Source: Oceanobacter kriegii DSM 6294 (GTDB taxonomy: Bacteria > Pseudomonadota > Gammaproteobacteria > Pseudomonadales > Oceanobacteraceae). Taken from it: 64,000 nucleotides of DNA. The notes under the pieces were generated by a model that saw nothing but the letters and a program-made list of their open reading frames with translations, was not told where the DNA came from and did not search any database. Shown here piece after piece: positions 63,662 to 64,000 of the stretch (position 1 is the stretch's first letter; each line of letters opens with the position of its first letter). The DNA is taken from the NCBI RefSeq assembly GCF_000422845.1, contig NZ_AUGV01000008.1:124001-188000 (forward strand), in the 5' to 3' direction. The translations under genes and the position numbers were made by a program.

Positions 63662-63742
63662 CATCTGTCGCTTCGCCAACCCCTTCGCTACAGTTGTTAT
63701 AGCCCGTCTGGCATACTGACTGGCAGTCGATGGGGATAATCT

Positions 63743-64000
63743 ATGACAACACAGCCACATGCTGTTCTGATCAAGCGCGCTGCTACGGCCTCGATTGTGG
63801 TGGCGACGACCTTGCTGATTGCCAAGCTGGCGGCCTGGTACGCCAGTGACTCCACCTCGGTGTTGTCTTCTTTACTGGATTCCCTGATGGACATCGCCGC
63901 CTCGGTGGTGAACTTCTTTGCCATTCGCTACGCGTTGATGCCCGCCGATGACGATCACCCATTCGGGCATACCAAGGCCGAGGGACTGGCGGCGCTGATT
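63743..64000 (+). CDS. fieF: FieF-type cation diffusion facilitator, 5' part only
   Basis: The first 86 residues are present; the gene runs off the right edge. It starts MTTQPHAVLIKRAATASIVV. TM1-2 follow, and the zinc/iron transport-site aspartates appear in SLLDSLMDIAAS, then the loop motif DDDHPFGHTKAEGLAALI, diagnostic of FieF/YiiP. Such proteins export Zn(II) or Fe(II) across the inner membrane in exchange for protons. It is preceded by 81 bp without a clear terminator after the kinase gene. Confidence 0.85.
   Translation, partial: MTTQPHAVLIKRAATASIVVATTLLIAKLAAWYASDSTSVLSSLLDSLMDIAASVVNFFAIRYALMPADDDHPFGHTKAEGLAALI

Overview
This 64 kb window is densely packed chromosome from a gammaproteobacterium, probably a marine Oceanospirillales/Pseudomonadales relative. 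The evidence is an MvaT-type (not enterobacterial) H-NS protein, an RloA/RloB/RloC-type cluster, a TIGR03545/TIGR03546 pair, moderately high GC, and the absence of any phage block, integrase or CRISPR array. Most genes are housekeeping, envelope or signalling genes. No finding below is more than a sequence-based lead.

Layout. 1-4.3 kb: the start of an Lrp-type regulator, divergent from a three-gene cluster (lipoprotein retropepsin, inactive-transglutaminase membrane protein, ATP-grasp ligase). 4.4-7.1 kb: an HDOD protein, then a tartronate-semialdehyde-reductase-like dehydrogenase and hydroxypyruvate isomerase. 7.1-13.3 kb: a DUF1289 protein, cold-shock protein, RlmI-like methyltransferase, flavin reductase, FeoAB with a Fur-box-like site, and MvaT. 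13.5-27.9 kb: RNase II, a MITE-like element just upstream of a Tat-exported PhoD-type phosphatase, two small methyltransferases, an MBL hydrolase, MsrA, an orphan ParA, TatD, a DUF1329 protein, an MltC-like transglycosylase and an AraC regulator.

28.0-28.7 kb: two identical initiator tRNA genes behind a strong promoter. They are followed by two more tandem copies of the tRNA 3' end plus terminator, and then a REP-like palindrome. 28.9-33.8 kb: FolM, a short FolK-like protein, a secreted LigE-type DNA ligase and RecJ. 34.1-41.5 kb: an AcrAB-type RND pump without its outer-membrane channel, then the TIGR03546/TIGR03545/GyrI-like operon. 41.5-47.5 kb: an AT-rich DUF2971 gene next to selO, then pitrilysin. 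47.6-52.4 kb: a signalling cluster rich in degenerate receiver domains (pseudo-receiver/PAS/dead EAL protein, HTH plus pseudo-receiver protein, hybrid histidine kinase). 53-55.3 kb: a PlsC-type acyltransferase and an acidic lipoprotein with two DUF4377-like modules.

55.4-63.7 kb is a compact five-gene operon encoding a complete tripartite RND pump (outer-membrane factor, adaptor, pump) together with its own OmpR-type regulator and histidine kinase. The junctions are 1 bp gaps or short overlaps, apart from about 14 bp between regulator and kinase. A GTTAAC-N5-GTTAAC direct repeat with 11 bp period sits just upstream, where an OmpR-family regulator would be expected to bind. The window ends inside a FieF-type cation efflux gene.
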